A DNA stretch of 51,493 nucleotides from Acidobacteriota bacterium (GTDB lineage: Bacteria; Actinomycetota; Acidimicrobiia; Acidimicrobiales; Palsa-688). Positions 32,620 to 40,944 of this stretch are shown in pieces. How positions within the stretch are numbered: position 1 is the first letter of the stretch; the number at the start of each line of letters is the position of its first letter. Location of the stretch: NCBI GenBank assembly GCA_028876385.1, contig JAGWSF010000135.1, positions 1 to 51,493 on the forward strand, read 5' to 3'. The position numbers and the translations under genes were made by a program. The notes beneath the pieces were generated by a model. It was not told where the DNA came from, searched no databases, and was given only the letters and a program-made list of their open reading frames with translations.

Positions 32620-33480
32620 TCAGGCGAAATCGATGGCTTTCTTGGAGACCCGGCGGAAGGCCTCCTTGAACCACTTCTGGTCGTCGCCCGAGCACCCTGT
32701 GACCTCGACCTTGCCCGGGCTGAAGGCGCCCCCCCGGGCCTTCATGGTGACCGTTCCCGACCAGGAGTGGTCGTAGCTGGTGACGGCCTTCTGGTAGCCC
32801 GACGAGTGCTCGCCGATCAGCACGTAGTAACCGAAGCCCAGGTACGGGACCTCCTCCTCGACAGCCAACTTGTCTAGGTTGACCTTGTTGATCGAGTCGA
32901 TGTAGTCCCGATCCAGCTCGTAGGCCGGCATCGGAGTGTCCATCATCCGTGCCACCTCGTCGGTGTAGGCCTTGTACCAGTTGCGCAGCCGAGTTCCGTG
33001 CTCGTCCAGGATCAGTGCCCAAGGGTAGGGGTTGTCCTGCTCGAAGCGGTAAAGACGGTCATTCGCCTCGCTGTACTGGTTCCACTCCGCCCCCTTGGGA
33101 TCCTCGATGTCATCCCACTTGGGGTTCCAGAGGGCCGCTCGCTCGGCCTCCATCTGGTCCCGCTGGGCGAACCAACTGGTTATCTCCGACGACCACTCGA
33201 TGGCCAAGCCGCCGTTGGGTCCGTAGGTCTCCTCGAAGCGCTTCCGCATGTCCGCGGTGGAGCGGGACCGCGTCTTCAGTTCGTAGCTGTGGGGGGAGAG
33301 CCACCAGTAGCACTCCCAGTGACGCCGATCCTGTTCGGTGTCACAGTTGTCCTGGAAGTACGTAGCGAAGAGCTCCTGATGATTCGGCGCCGACTGGAGG
33401 TCGTCGAGAAAGGTGATCGTCGGTGGCATCCCCGCCGAAGCGATCTTCTGCCTGGTCTCGTCGCTCAGGTTCTGCCACAT
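32620..33480 (-). CDS. Conserved-looking hypothetical protein (286 aa)
   Basis: ATG 33480 has a GAGGAG site 7 bp upstream and is preferred over the frame's longer start. The product is soluble, acidic and rich in Trp, Tyr and Glu ('NCDTEQDRRHWECYWWLSPH', 'LGFGYYVLIGEHSSGY'), with an N-terminal helical half and a C-terminal beta-rich part. It has no signal peptide. No family recognised. It is downstream of the tautomerase gene with a 103-bp gap, so it may be a separate unit. Confidence 0.65.
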   Translation of the reverse strand: MWQNLSDETRQKIASAGMPPTITFLDDLQSAPNHQELFATYFQDNCDTEQDRRHWECYWWLSPHSYELKTRSRSTADMRKRFEETYGPNGGLAIEWSSEITSWFAQRDQMEAERAALWNPKWDDIEDPKGAEWNQYSEANDRLYRFEQDNPYPWALILDEHGTRLRNWYKAYTDEVARMMDTPMPAYELDRDYIDSINKVNLDKLAVEEEVPYLGFGYYVLIGEHSSGYQKAVTSYDHSWSGTVTMKARGGAFSPGKVEVTGCSGDDQKWFKEAFRRVSKKAIDFA

Positions 33481-33583
33481 CTGGTTGCTCCTCGCTGGGG
33501 AAGGCCCTCCGGACGAAGCTGGCATGGGTGGTGACCCTGTGTCAAACGCCTGACGCACCGCCCCGGCGGCGGTTTGCCGAATC

Positions 33584-34003
33584 TCAGGCGCCGTGGTCGG
33601 CCCGGCGGGCGGCGATCTCTGCGCCCCGGACCTCGGCTGCCGGACGTCCGGCTATGCCCCACAGCTCCGGCCGGATCTCGTTGATGCGAACCCGCACCCG
33701 GTCCAGCTCGATGCCGAGGATGGCGGCCACCAGTTCCGACAGGCCCGAGATCAACTGACCGTAAATCTCCGGCGGGCGGCCCTCGAGCATCTCCACCCAG
33801 ATGATGGGAGCCTGCTGGCCCGACTCGGAGATGGGGACACCGCCGACGGCGAAGCTGTCGGGCGGCCATTCGAGGACCTGGGTGCGCACCCGTTCCACCG
33901 GGGAGTCGACGATTCGGGCGAATTCCTCGGCGCCGCGCCCGAGCAGCTGTCGCTTCACCGAACTGTCCACCGGCCCGGCCAGGTCCACTCGCAGATAAGG
34001 CAT
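33584..34003 (-). CDS. Tautomerase-superfamily (4-oxalocrotonate tautomerase/MIF-like) protein
   Basis: 139 residues from ATG 34003, which overlaps the SDR stop (TGATG). Pro2 becomes the N-terminal catalytic proline after Met removal ('MPYLRVDLAG'). The double beta-alpha-beta layout is visible: helix 'VKRQLLGRGAEEFARIV', strand 'VRTQVLEWPPDSFAVGG', helix 'IYGQLISGLSELVAAILG' and strand 'VRVRINEIRPELWGI'. Such enzymes shift keto-enol double bonds in meta-cleavage products. It is the last gene of the IclR-led operon. Confidence 0.8.
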   Translation of the reverse strand: MPYLRVDLAGPVDSSVKRQLLGRGAEEFARIVDSPVERVRTQVLEWPPDSFAVGGVPISESGQQAPIIWVEMLEGRPPEIYGQLISGLSELVAAILGIELDRVRVRINEIRPELWGIAGRPAAEVRGAEIAARRADHGA

Positions 34004-34773
34004 CAGCCCACTCCCTTCCTCCGACCGGCATCGAGTTGAAGTACCGCCCCGGTCATCGCCGCCGCCTCGTCGTCGAGGAGCAGGGTCACAGCCCAGGCCA
34101 CCTCGTCGACGTGGGTGAACCGGCCGAGGGGAGACTCGCCCCGCAGCTCATCGAGCACATCGTCGGTCGAGGTTGCCGGGCGCAAAGAGGCCATCCGGGC
34201 GGCGATGACCCCCATCCGCTCGGATTCGACCGGGCCGGGGGCCACCACGTGCACCGTCACCCCGTCGGTACCGTGGCGGACGGCGAGAGCCCTCGCCAGG
34301 TTGGCCAGCCCGGCGTTGACGACGCCGGCCAGAGGTGCGGCGGGCGAAGGCTCGGTTCCGTAATGGCCGCCCAAGGCGACCAGCCGGGATCCCGGGGCGA
34401 GCCACGGGGCCGACGCCCGGATGAGACGGAGGAACCCGCCGACCTTGCGGTTGACCCCGCTCGCCAGGTCATGGCCGCCCACGTGATCTATGTCGCCCCC
34501 GCCGGCGAGGCCGGCGGCCTGCACGACCATCCTCACCGGCCCGGCCGCGCCGGCTACCGCCTCAGCCACCGCCGCCGACAGCGTGGCCACGGCCTGGTCG
34601 TCCTCCAGGTCGGCGACGACCGGCACGGCCCCGGTGGACATCCGCAGCGCGTCGAGTCCCTCGCGCCCGCGGGCTACGGCCACCACCTGCAACCCCCGTC
34701 CCGCCAGTCGAGTGGTGATGGCCCGACCGAGGGTGCCGGTCGCCCCGCCGATGACTGCCACGCCACCGGTCAC
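34003..34773 (-). CDS. SDR-family protein lacking the canonical catalytic residues
   Basis: 256 residues from GTG 34773, overlapping the HAD stop (GTGA). The Rossmann start 'VIGGATGTLGRAI' is intact, then 'VVADLEDDQAVATL' and 'VVQAAGLAGG' (N-A-A-G-like). The catalytic region reads 'LVALGGHYGTEPSPAAPLAG' followed by V-V-N-A-G-L, so the expected Ser, Tyr-x-x-x-Lys positions hold Gly, Leu and Asn. The C-terminal 'TGAVLQLDAG' is normal. It may bind NAD(P) without classic SDR chemistry or use other residues. It is co-translated with HAD and tautomerase genes. Confidence 0.8.
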   Translation of the reverse strand: MTGGVAVIGGATGTLGRAITTRLAGRGLQVVAVARGREGLDALRMSTGAVPVVADLEDDQAVATLSAAVAEAVAGAAGPVRMVVQAAGLAGGGDIDHVGGHDLASGVNRKVGGFLRLIRASAPWLAPGSRLVALGGHYGTEPSPAAPLAGVVNAGLANLARALAVRHGTDGVTVHVVAPGPVESERMGVIAARMASLRPATSTDDVLDELRGESPLGRFTHVDEVAWAVTLLLDDEAAAMTGAVLQLDAGRRKGVG

Positions 34774-35510
34774 CGACGCTTCTCGGTGGTCGCCGGCGAG
34801 GATCTGGCAGGCAGGTCCGGGTGGACCCCGATCCGCTCCGCGACGGCCTGCCAGGACCGGGCCGCCCGGCTGATATCGAACCACATGGCGGCCATCCCGA
34901 CGGCTTCGGCCCCGGTCACGTTGGCCGGCTGGTCGTCCACGAACAGCACCCGGTCGGCCGATGCGCCGAGGTGGGACAGGGCCAGTTCGTAGGCCTCGCG
35001 GGCCGGCTTGAGGATGCCGCGGTGCGACAGGTCGATGACCTGGTCGACGGCCGTGAGGAACGAGATTCCCTTCACCCATTCGTCGTCATGGAAGGCCCGC
35101 AGGTCGTTGGTCAGGACCGACACCCCCATACCCGCGGCGGCCGCGGCGGCCCGTACCGCGGCGGCTTCGGGTCGAATGAGGTGGTCCTCGTCGTGGTCGT
35201 AGGCGGTCCGCATGTAGGCGCGCGTGTCGACCTCCATTCCGGCCAGATCCCCGATCTGGCGGGCCCGGATCTCCCAGTACTCCCGCTCGGTGATGCCGTC
35301 GCTCCCGATGGACTCCATGTAGAGCGGGTCGTCGGCGGGGGAGATGGGGCCGGTCCAGTGGAGGGTCCCTTCGGCCAAGCCGAAGCGGGTCTCCACGTGG
35401 CGGTGCAGCTCCACCGGGCTCACCAGGCACACCCCACCGAAATCGAGGAGGAGGACGTCGAATGGGCGGACGGCCGGGCGACTAATCCCAACTCCGTCGA
35501 GGCGACTCAT
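34770..35510 (-). CDS. HAD-superfamily hydrolase-like protein
   Basis: 246 residues from ATG 35510, overlapping the Rieske stop (ATGA). Motif I is 'LLLDFGGVCL' (D-F-G rather than D-x-D), motif II 'SVLTND', motif III with K in 'GILKPAREAYELAL', motif IV 'VLFVDDQPANV'. This is the HAD-IA layout with a helical cap. Loss of the second motif-I Asp occurs in some epoxide-hydrolase-like HADs and can reduce phosphatase activity. A role in phosphoester removal in the adjacent aromatic pathway is possible but only inferred. Confidence 0.82.
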   Translation of the reverse strand: MSRLDGVGISRPAVRPFDVLLLDFGGVCLVSPVELHRHVETRFGLAEGTLHWTGPISPADDPLYMESIGSDGITEREYWEIRARQIGDLAGMEVDTRAYMRTAYDHDEDHLIRPEAAAVRAAAAAAGMGVSVLTNDLRAFHDDEWVKGISFLTAVDQVIDLSHRGILKPAREAYELALSHLGASADRVLFVDDQPANVTGAEAVGMAAMWFDISRAARSWQAVAERIGVHPDLPARSSPATTEKRR

Positions 35511-35998
35511 CCCGACTCCGTCGAGGCGACGGCGGTCGGCGGGGGCGGCGCCGCCGTGGGCAGATGCTGATGTCCGGCCCCGTTCGGGTGCGGGGGCTGA
35601 CGGTCCGGTCCCGCCATCCGAACGGCGTAGTCGCTCGCCCGGTCGTAGTCGCGGGCCCGGGCCAGTAGGCGTTGGCGCCACCCGACCGGCGGCGCCGGGT
35701 CGTCGAGTTCCACCCACACCTGGCCGTCGACGACGGTGACGGGCAGCGGGTGCAGTCCGCCCGACGGGCCGATGCACCTTCCGGTGGTGGCCTCGAAGCG
35801 CCAGAAGTGCTGGGGGCAGACCGCCACGCCGTCGCGCACCAGCCCGCCGGCGACAGGCGATCCGGTGTGAGGGCAGACGTTGGCGTAGGCCAGAACCGCC
35901 CGGCCCCGCCGTACGGCGACGGCCCGGCCGTCGGCGATCGGGTTGAGCCGATCGCCGGCCAGCGCTTCCAACGGGCCGGCGCACACCCGCCCGGTCAC
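35507..35998 (-). CDS. Rieske [2Fe-2S] ferredoxin-like protein
   Basis: 163 residues from GTG 35998, overlapping the IclR stop (GTGA). The cluster motif is complete: 'CPHTGSPVAGG' and 'CPQHFWRFEATTG' (C-x-H, C-x2-H). A Pro-rich 60-residue tail follows the ~100-residue Rieske domain. It probably delivers electrons to the Rieske oxygenase encoded in the divergent operon. No reductase gene is visible in the window. Confidence 0.85.
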   Translation of the reverse strand: MTGRVCAGPLEALAGDRLNPIADGRAVAVRRGRAVLAYANVCPHTGSPVAGGLVRDGVAVCPQHFWRFEATTGRCIGPSGGLHPLPVTVVDGQVWVELDDPAPPVGWRQRLLARARDYDRASDYAVRMAGPDRQPPHPNGAGHQHLPTAAPPPPTAVASTESG

Positions 35999-36786
35999 GC
36001 CGCTCCCGCCGATCGGCGGTAGCCGAGGCGGCGCGAGATGGCCGCCGCCGACTGCACCACGGCCTGAGCGAAGGTCATCTCGTGCGGACCCATGCGGTCG
36101 ATCGGCCCGGCGACGCTCAGGGCGGCGACGACCTGCCCATTGACCCGGCGGATGGGCGCCGCCACCGAGATCACCTCCAGGGCCGACTCCTGCCGGTTGG
36201 CCGCGAATCCGGCCCGCTTCACCTGGGCCAGTTCGGTCCGGAAGGCCGTCGGGTCGGTGATGGTGAACGGCGTACGGGACGGCAGTTGCCATCCCCGCAG
36301 CGTCCGCTCCTGCACCTGGGGGGAGGCGAAGGCCAGGAGAACCTTGCCGGTGCTGGTGCAGTTGATCCAGTTGCGCCGACCGACGTCCAGGAACACCTTG
36401 AGCGTGTGGTGGCTGTCGAGGCGCTCGACGTAGACGACCTCTCGCCCGTCGAGGACGGCGACCTGCACCGTCTCACCCGTCCGGTTGCGCAGATCGGACA
36501 TGGCGGTCAGGGCCGCCTCGTGGAGGTCGAAGCTCTGCACCGCCGCGGCCAGGTCGAACACGACCAGCCCGAGGCGGTACCGCCCGGTGAGGGGGTCCTG
36601 GTCGAGCAGCCCTTGCTCGGTCAGGGTGGCGAGGAGGCGGTAGGCCGTCGATTTGGCGATGCCGAGATGGCGGGCCATGTCGGTCACACCCCACACGGGA
36701 TCGTGGGCGGTGAACGACTTCAGCACCCGGGCCGCATTGGCGACCGACCCCAGTGTGGCGCTCCTCGGTGTCGCTCGATCGGGCAC
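35995..36786 (-). CDS. IclR-family transcriptional regulator
   Basis: 263 residues from GTG 36786; the longer TTG start at 36825 falls inside the palindrome 36819-36831 and is less likely. The N-terminal winged helix has 'VLKSFTAHDPVWGVTDMARH' and 'IAKSTAYRLLATLTEQGLL'. The effector domain has 'VAVLDGREVVYVERLDS', 'INCTSTGKVLLAF' and 'GFAANRQESALEVISVAAPI'. IclR proteins sense aromatic or small carbon compounds. It heads one operon and is divergent from the extradiol dioxygenase operon, so it probably controls both. Confidence 0.92.
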   Translation of the reverse strand: MPDRATPRSATLGSVANAARVLKSFTAHDPVWGVTDMARHLGIAKSTAYRLLATLTEQGLLDQDPLTGRYRLGLVVFDLAAAVQSFDLHEAALTAMSDLRNRTGETVQVAVLDGREVVYVERLDSHHTLKVFLDVGRRNWINCTSTGKVLLAFASPQVQERTLRGWQLPSRTPFTITDPTAFRTELAQVKRAGFAANRQESALEVISVAAPIRRVNGQVVAALSVAGPIDRMGPHEMTFAQAVVQSAAAISRRLGYRRSAGAA

Positions 36787-36818
36787 TCGCCGAACGATAC
36801 CGCTCCGTTCTGCGATGC

Positions 36819-36831
36819 GGGACAATGTCCC
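36819..36831. promoter_or_regulatory. Perfect palindrome, candidate IclR operator
   Basis: GGGACA-A-TGTCCC lies between the divergent IclR gene (start 36786) and the first extradiol dioxygenase gene (start 36864). Size, symmetry and position fit an IclR-type binding site. Confidence 0.5.
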
Positions 36832-36863
36832 ACGCTGCAGAACAACAGCCTTATGTTCAACCC

Positions 36864-37772
36864 ATGGGAGTCCTCCGCCTGGCCCACGTGGACATAAGTG
36901 CCCCCGACCTGGAGTTGGCCGCCGCCTATTACACCCAGGTCATCGGGATGGACATATCCGAACGCACCGAGGACAGCCTCTACCTCAAGTGCTGGGACGA
37001 ACGCGATCACCACAGTGTGGCCGTGCGCTTCGATCCTCGCGTGGGTATCGACCGGTTCAGCTTCAAGGTCGAACACGAGGATGATCTGGACCACTTCGAA
37101 CGGCGTATCGAGCAATACGGCTACGCCGTCGAGAGGGTCAGCAAAGGCGACGCCGTCGGCCAAGGTGAGTCGATTCGCTTCGAGACCCCTTCGGGTCACG
37201 AGATGGAACTCGTCGCCGACATCACCAAAGTCGGCGGTCGGCTCCCCCTGCTCAACCCGGCACCCTACGTGGACGGGCTGGTCGGCATAGCCCCGCCCCG
37301 CCTCGACCATCTGCTCATTCACGCCGAGGAAGTGCCGGAAATGGCGCACTTCATGCGCACGACCATGGACTTCCATCTGACCGAGCAGGTGCTGAGCGGG
37401 GAAGGCCACATGATGGGGGCGTTCCTGCAGCGTTCCCTCAAGCCTCACGACATCGCCATCATCCAGGGCCCCAACGGAGCGCTGCACCACTTCGCCTTCT
37501 GGCTCGACGACTGGGACCACGTTAGAAGGGCGGCCGACATACTCGCCTACAACGGCATCTCCATCGATATAGGGCCGACCCGCCACGGAATCACCCGGGG
37601 TAACACCATCTACTTCTTCGATCCTATGGGCACCCGCAACGAGGTGTTCACCGGCGGCTACCGCCCGGACCCGGACTTCCCGACCATCACCTGGACCGAG
37701 GATCAGCTCGGGCGGGCCATCTTCTATTACGAGGGCCGCGATAACGGCCGGTTCCTGACGGTGCACACCTGA
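36864..37772 (+). CDS. Extradiol (catechol 2,3-type) dioxygenase, first copy
   Basis: 302 residues from ATG 36864. Two vicinal-oxygen-chelate modules are present. The Fe(II) ligands are predicted as His149 ('RLDHLLIHAEE'), His208 or 209 ('LHHFAFWLDD') and Glu260 ('GTRNEVFTGGY'). The extradiol signature H-G-x(6)-I-Y-F-F-D-P-x-G-x(3)-E is complete. It opens catechol-like rings next to the diol. The stop overlaps the next start (TGATG). It starts the operon divergent from iclR. Confidence 0.92.
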   Translation: MGVLRLAHVDISAPDLELAAAYYTQVIGMDISERTEDSLYLKCWDERDHHSVAVRFDPRVGIDRFSFKVEHEDDLDHFERRIEQYGYAVERVSKGDAVGQGESIRFETPSGHEMELVADITKVGGRLPLLNPAPYVDGLVGIAPPRLDHLLIHAEEVPEMAHFMRTTMDFHLTEQVLSGEGHMMGAFLQRSLKPHDIAIIQGPNGALHHFAFWLDDWDHVRRAADILAYNGISIDIGPTRHGITRGNTIYFFDPMGTRNEVFTGGYRPDPDFPTITWTEDQLGRAIFYYEGRDNGRFLTVHT

Positions 37773-38683
37773 TGGGGGTCCTTCGACTGTCCCACGCCGA
37801 GGTCCGGGTGCCGGATCTGGAGCTGGCCCTCGCCTACTACGTGGAGGTGGTCGGGCTGGTCGAGACCGGTCGGGACGAGCACCGGGCGTGGCTCAAGGCC
37901 TGGGACGAGCACCAGCATCACAGCTTGATCCTGGTCGACGCCCCCACCTACGGGCTCGAATCGGTCGGCTTCAAGGTCGAGTCGGCCGCCGACCTCGACG
38001 AGCTCGAGGTGGCCGTCCGAGCCGCCGGGATCGAGACCCACCGGCCCGGCGAGGACGAGCTCGGCAAGGGCGCGGGCGAGGTGGTCCGCTTCCGGGCTCC
38101 GAGCGGCCACACCGTCGACCTGGTCCACGGCATGGAGCAGGTCGGCAACCGGCTGCCCTTGCTCAACCCGCCGGTCGGCCTCGACGACCTCACCGGCATG
38201 CACCCGCCCCGCATCGACCACATCTTCTTGATGTGCGAGGACGTCGACGGGGCCACCGCCTTCTTCCGGGAGGTGCTCGGGTTCCGCCTGACCGAGCAGA
38301 TCATCGCCGACGACGGCTATCAGCTGGCCACCTTCCTCGAACGCAGCCACTCCACCCACGACGTGGCCTTCCTGACCGGCCCCGACGGCGGTTTCCACCA
38401 CGTGGCGTTCTGGGTGGACGATTGGAACGACCTGCGTCACGCCGCTGACACGTGCGCCTACAACGGTGTAAACGTCGACGCCGGCCCCACCCGGCACGGG
38501 GCCACCAGGGGGTGTGGTCTCTACTTCTTCGACCCCGCCGGGAACCGCAACGAGGTCTACACCGGCGGCTACCGGTTCGATCCCGACGACGAGCCCACCA
38601 CTTGGACCGAGTCGGAGATGGGTCGGGCCATCTTCTACTACCAGGGAAAGGTCAACCCGAGCTTCATGACGGTGCACTCGTGA
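37772..38683 (+). CDS. Extradiol (catechol 2,3-type) dioxygenase, second copy
   Basis: 303 residues, a paralog of the preceding gene with the same 'MGVLRL' start and TGATG overlap. Predicted ligands: His150 ('RIDHIFLM'), His209 or 210 ('FHHVAFWVDD') and Glu261 ('GNRNEVYTGGY'). All catalytic positions are kept. The pair differs most in the substrate-facing middle region, so the two may act on different catechols or form a hetero-oligomer. The stop overlaps the histidine phosphatase start (GTGA). Confidence 0.92.
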   Translation: MGVLRLSHAEVRVPDLELALAYYVEVVGLVETGRDEHRAWLKAWDEHQHHSLILVDAPTYGLESVGFKVESAADLDELEVAVRAAGIETHRPGEDELGKGAGEVVRFRAPSGHTVDLVHGMEQVGNRLPLLNPPVGLDDLTGMHPPRIDHIFLMCEDVDGATAFFREVLGFRLTEQIIADDGYQLATFLERSHSTHDVAFLTGPDGGFHHVAFWVDDWNDLRHAADTCAYNGVNVDAGPTRHGATRGCGLYFFDPAGNRNEVYTGGYRFDPDDEPTTWTESEMGRAIFYYQGKVNPSFMTVHS

Positions 38684-39720
38684 GCGACGACCGCCCCGAA
38701 GGCATGCAGCGCGTCGACGCCCCGCTCTACATGGCCCGTTACCGGGCCCGGGCCACCGCCTCGGTGCCCGAGGAGACGGCCGACACCTCGGTCCCGCTCT
38801 ACATCAGGCGATTCCGGGGCCGAGCGGCGGTCACGGCGGCCCCGGCGCGGCCGTTGTGGGAGCGGGCGCCGTTGGCCGTTCAGCGGGCGCTCACCGAGGA
38901 CAACCGCAACAAGGAGATATCGGCTCCGCCGTCGGCGGCCCGCCCGATGGCCAACGACGTGTTCCTCATCAGGCACGGCGAGACGCAGGGCTACTCCACC
39001 GACTCCGGCCTGACCCCGCAAGGCGTATGGCAGGCGCACACCTACGGGCAGACCCTGGCCCGGCGCCTGCGCAGCGGGGAGCGCGTGGTGGTTCGCCATG
39101 CCGCCACGGCCCGGGCTCGCGAGACCGCCGAGAACATCGAGCGGGGACTCGGCGACGGGCTGCACCAGTACGAGAAGCGGGCGGACGTGGACGGCCCCGA
39201 GCCCATGGACGAGTTCCGCAACTTCCAGTTCGTGTCGCCCGAGGGGCTGCGCGACGTGACCGCCGCCTTCCGCCACTTCTACGCGGTGCGCGAGGACTAC
39301 GAGCGGCGGGCCACCGGCGAGCGTCCCCTATGGCTGGTCGAGATGGATCGCTTCTGGCGCCTCCAGCAGGCGGGGGGCGACCCCATCCAGCACTGGCTGA
39401 CCACCCCGCTGGTGCACTTCGAGCCGCCAGCCATGTGCGTCCGGCGCTTCTGGAAGGGCATCCTCGGCCTGGCCGCCGGGCATCCGGGGTCCCGGCTCAT
39501 GATCGCCACCCACTCGGGGCCCATCCGGGCCTTCGCCACTTTCGCCCTCGGATACGACCCGGGAGAGCCGTACAACACCGAGCACGTGCGGGTGAAGCTG
39601 ATGGACGGGGGCAGCACCGCCCTCATCACCTACCGGAACCGGGTGCAGGAGCTTCAGGTCCCTGACCTCGACGCTCTGCCGGTGTGGGGCCGAGAAGAGG
39701 TCGGGTCGTCGGGCAGGTGA
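38680..39720 (+). CDS. Histidine phosphatase (phosphoglycerate-mutase-like) with N-terminal extension
   Basis: 346 residues from GTG 38680, overlapping the previous stop (GTGA). The catalytic core starts near residue 92: 'FLIRHGETQG' (His99), 'RHAATARARETAENI', an acidic 'EFRNFQF' region and 'MIATHSGPIRAFATFALG' (second His 278). The first 90 residues are unusual: they contain two copies of a P-L-Y-M/I-x-R-x-R-x-R-A element ('DAPLYMARYRARATA', 'SVPLYIRRFRGRAAV'). The adjacent aryl-phosphate-forming genes make a phosphate-ester substrate plausible. Its exact substrate is unknown. Confidence 0.88.
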   Translation: MSDDRPEGMQRVDAPLYMARYRARATASVPEETADTSVPLYIRRFRGRAAVTAAPARPLWERAPLAVQRALTEDNRNKEISAPPSAARPMANDVFLIRHGETQGYSTDSGLTPQGVWQAHTYGQTLARRLRSGERVVVRHAATARARETAENIERGLGDGLHQYEKRADVDGPEPMDEFRNFQFVSPEGLRDVTAAFRHFYAVREDYERRATGERPLWLVEMDRFWRLQQAGGDPIQHWLTTPLVHFEPPAMCVRRFWKGILGLAAGHPGSRLMIATHSGPIRAFATFALGYDPGEPYNTEHVRVKLMDGGSTALITYRNRVQELQVPDLDALPVWGREEVGSSGR

Positions 39721-39742
39721 GCGTCCGCGGGGGGAACAGACC

Positions 39743-40897
39743 ATGTGCAAGTCATGCCCGGTCATCGACTGGGAGAAAGCCATCGCCACCGTTGCGTCGT
39801 TTGGCGGCGCGCCGAAGTTGGGGGGAGTCTTGAGCAACCTGATCGTCTGGTACGACAGATACGACAGATCGCAGAAGGGATTGGTCGGCGGCAAGAACGC
39901 CAGCCTGGGCGAGCTGATGATGGCCGACCTGCCGGTGCCTCCCGGCTTCGCCATCACCACCGACGCCTACCAGCAGATCTGGGCCAACCACGATCTGGTC
40001 GCCGAGATCAACCAGGAGCTGGCCGGCCTCGACCACACCGACCTGGTGGCCAACATGGAGGTGTCGACGCGGATCCGCAAGCGGATCGAGGACGAACCCG
40101 TGCCGGCGGCCACGGTGGACGCCATCGGCGCCAGCTACCGGGCCCTCGCCGACTTCTGCTCGCAGCCCGACGTGCCCGTCGCGGTGCGGTCATCGGCGAC
40201 GGCCGAGGACCTCCCCGATGCCTCCTTCGCCGGCCAGCAGGACACCTTCCTCTGGGTCAAAGGGGAGGAGGCGGTGATGGCCGCGGTGCGCCGCTGCTGG
40301 TCGTCGCTGTTCACCGATCGGGCCATCGCCTACCGCCACGCCATGGGTTTCCTGCACCACTCGATCTCCATGGCGGTGGGGATCCAGAAGATGGTCGACC
40401 CGGTTGCCGCGGGGGTCGCCTTCACGCTGAACCCGTCCAACGGCGACCGCTCCCAGGTGGCTATCGACGCCTCCTGGGGTCTCGGCGAGGCCGTGGTGTC
40501 GGGCGAGGTCACGCCGGACAACTTCCTCGTGGACAAGGTCATCAGGGAGGTCGTCAGCCGCCGTATCTCCGACAAGGAGTTCGAGTACTGCCTCGACGAG
40601 GACGGGACGGTGGTGAAGGCCGCCGTGCCCGACGACCGTCGGCGTCAGGCGTGCGTCTCTGACGACGACCTGCGCAACATCTGCGCCCTGGCTCGCCGGG
40701 CCGAGAAGCACTACGGCTGCCCGCAGGACGTGGAGTGGGCGATCGACCGTCACCTCCCGGAGGGGTTCAACGTGGTGCTCCTGCAGAGCCGGCCCGAAAC
40801 CGTTTGGTCACGGGTTCCGTGCAAGCCCATTGGAGCCACCAAAGACCCGGTGCGCTCGATCATCTCGACTCTCAGCGCGCCCATCCACACGCGCTAG
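39743..40897 (+). CDS. PEP-synthase N-terminal-like protein (phenylphosphate synthase beta, PpsB-like)
   Basis: 384 residues from ATG 39743; TTG 39831 is an alternative that removes a 29-residue Cys-containing lead. The PEP/pyruvate-binding ATP-grasp domain is complete: 'KGLVGGKNASLGELMMADLP', 'VPVAVRSSATAEDLPDASFA', 'WSSLFTDRAIAYRHA', 'AGVAFTLNP', 'WGLGEAVVSGEV' and the terminal 'YGCPQDVEWAID'. It has no swivelling His domain; that is on the next gene. This split matches Thauera phenylphosphate synthase, where the beta subunit binds ATP and the alpha subunit carries the phospho-His. Confidence 0.87.
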   Translation: MCKSCPVIDWEKAIATVASFGGAPKLGGVLSNLIVWYDRYDRSQKGLVGGKNASLGELMMADLPVPPGFAITTDAYQQIWANHDLVAEINQELAGLDHTDLVANMEVSTRIRKRIEDEPVPAATVDAIGASYRALADFCSQPDVPVAVRSSATAEDLPDASFAGQQDTFLWVKGEEAVMAAVRRCWSSLFTDRAIAYRHAMGFLHHSISMAVGIQKMVDPVAAGVAFTLNPSNGDRSQVAIDASWGLGEAVVSGEVTPDNFLVDKVIREVVSRRISDKEFEYCLDEDGTVVKAAVPDDRRRQACVSDDDLRNICALARRAEKHYGCPQDVEWAIDRHLPEGFNVVLLQSRPETVWSRVPCKPIGATKDPVRSIISTLSAPIHTR

Positions 40898-40944
40898 CCG
40901 CAGCCAATCGATTCGTAAGCAAATTACAACAGGGGGTTAACCAA

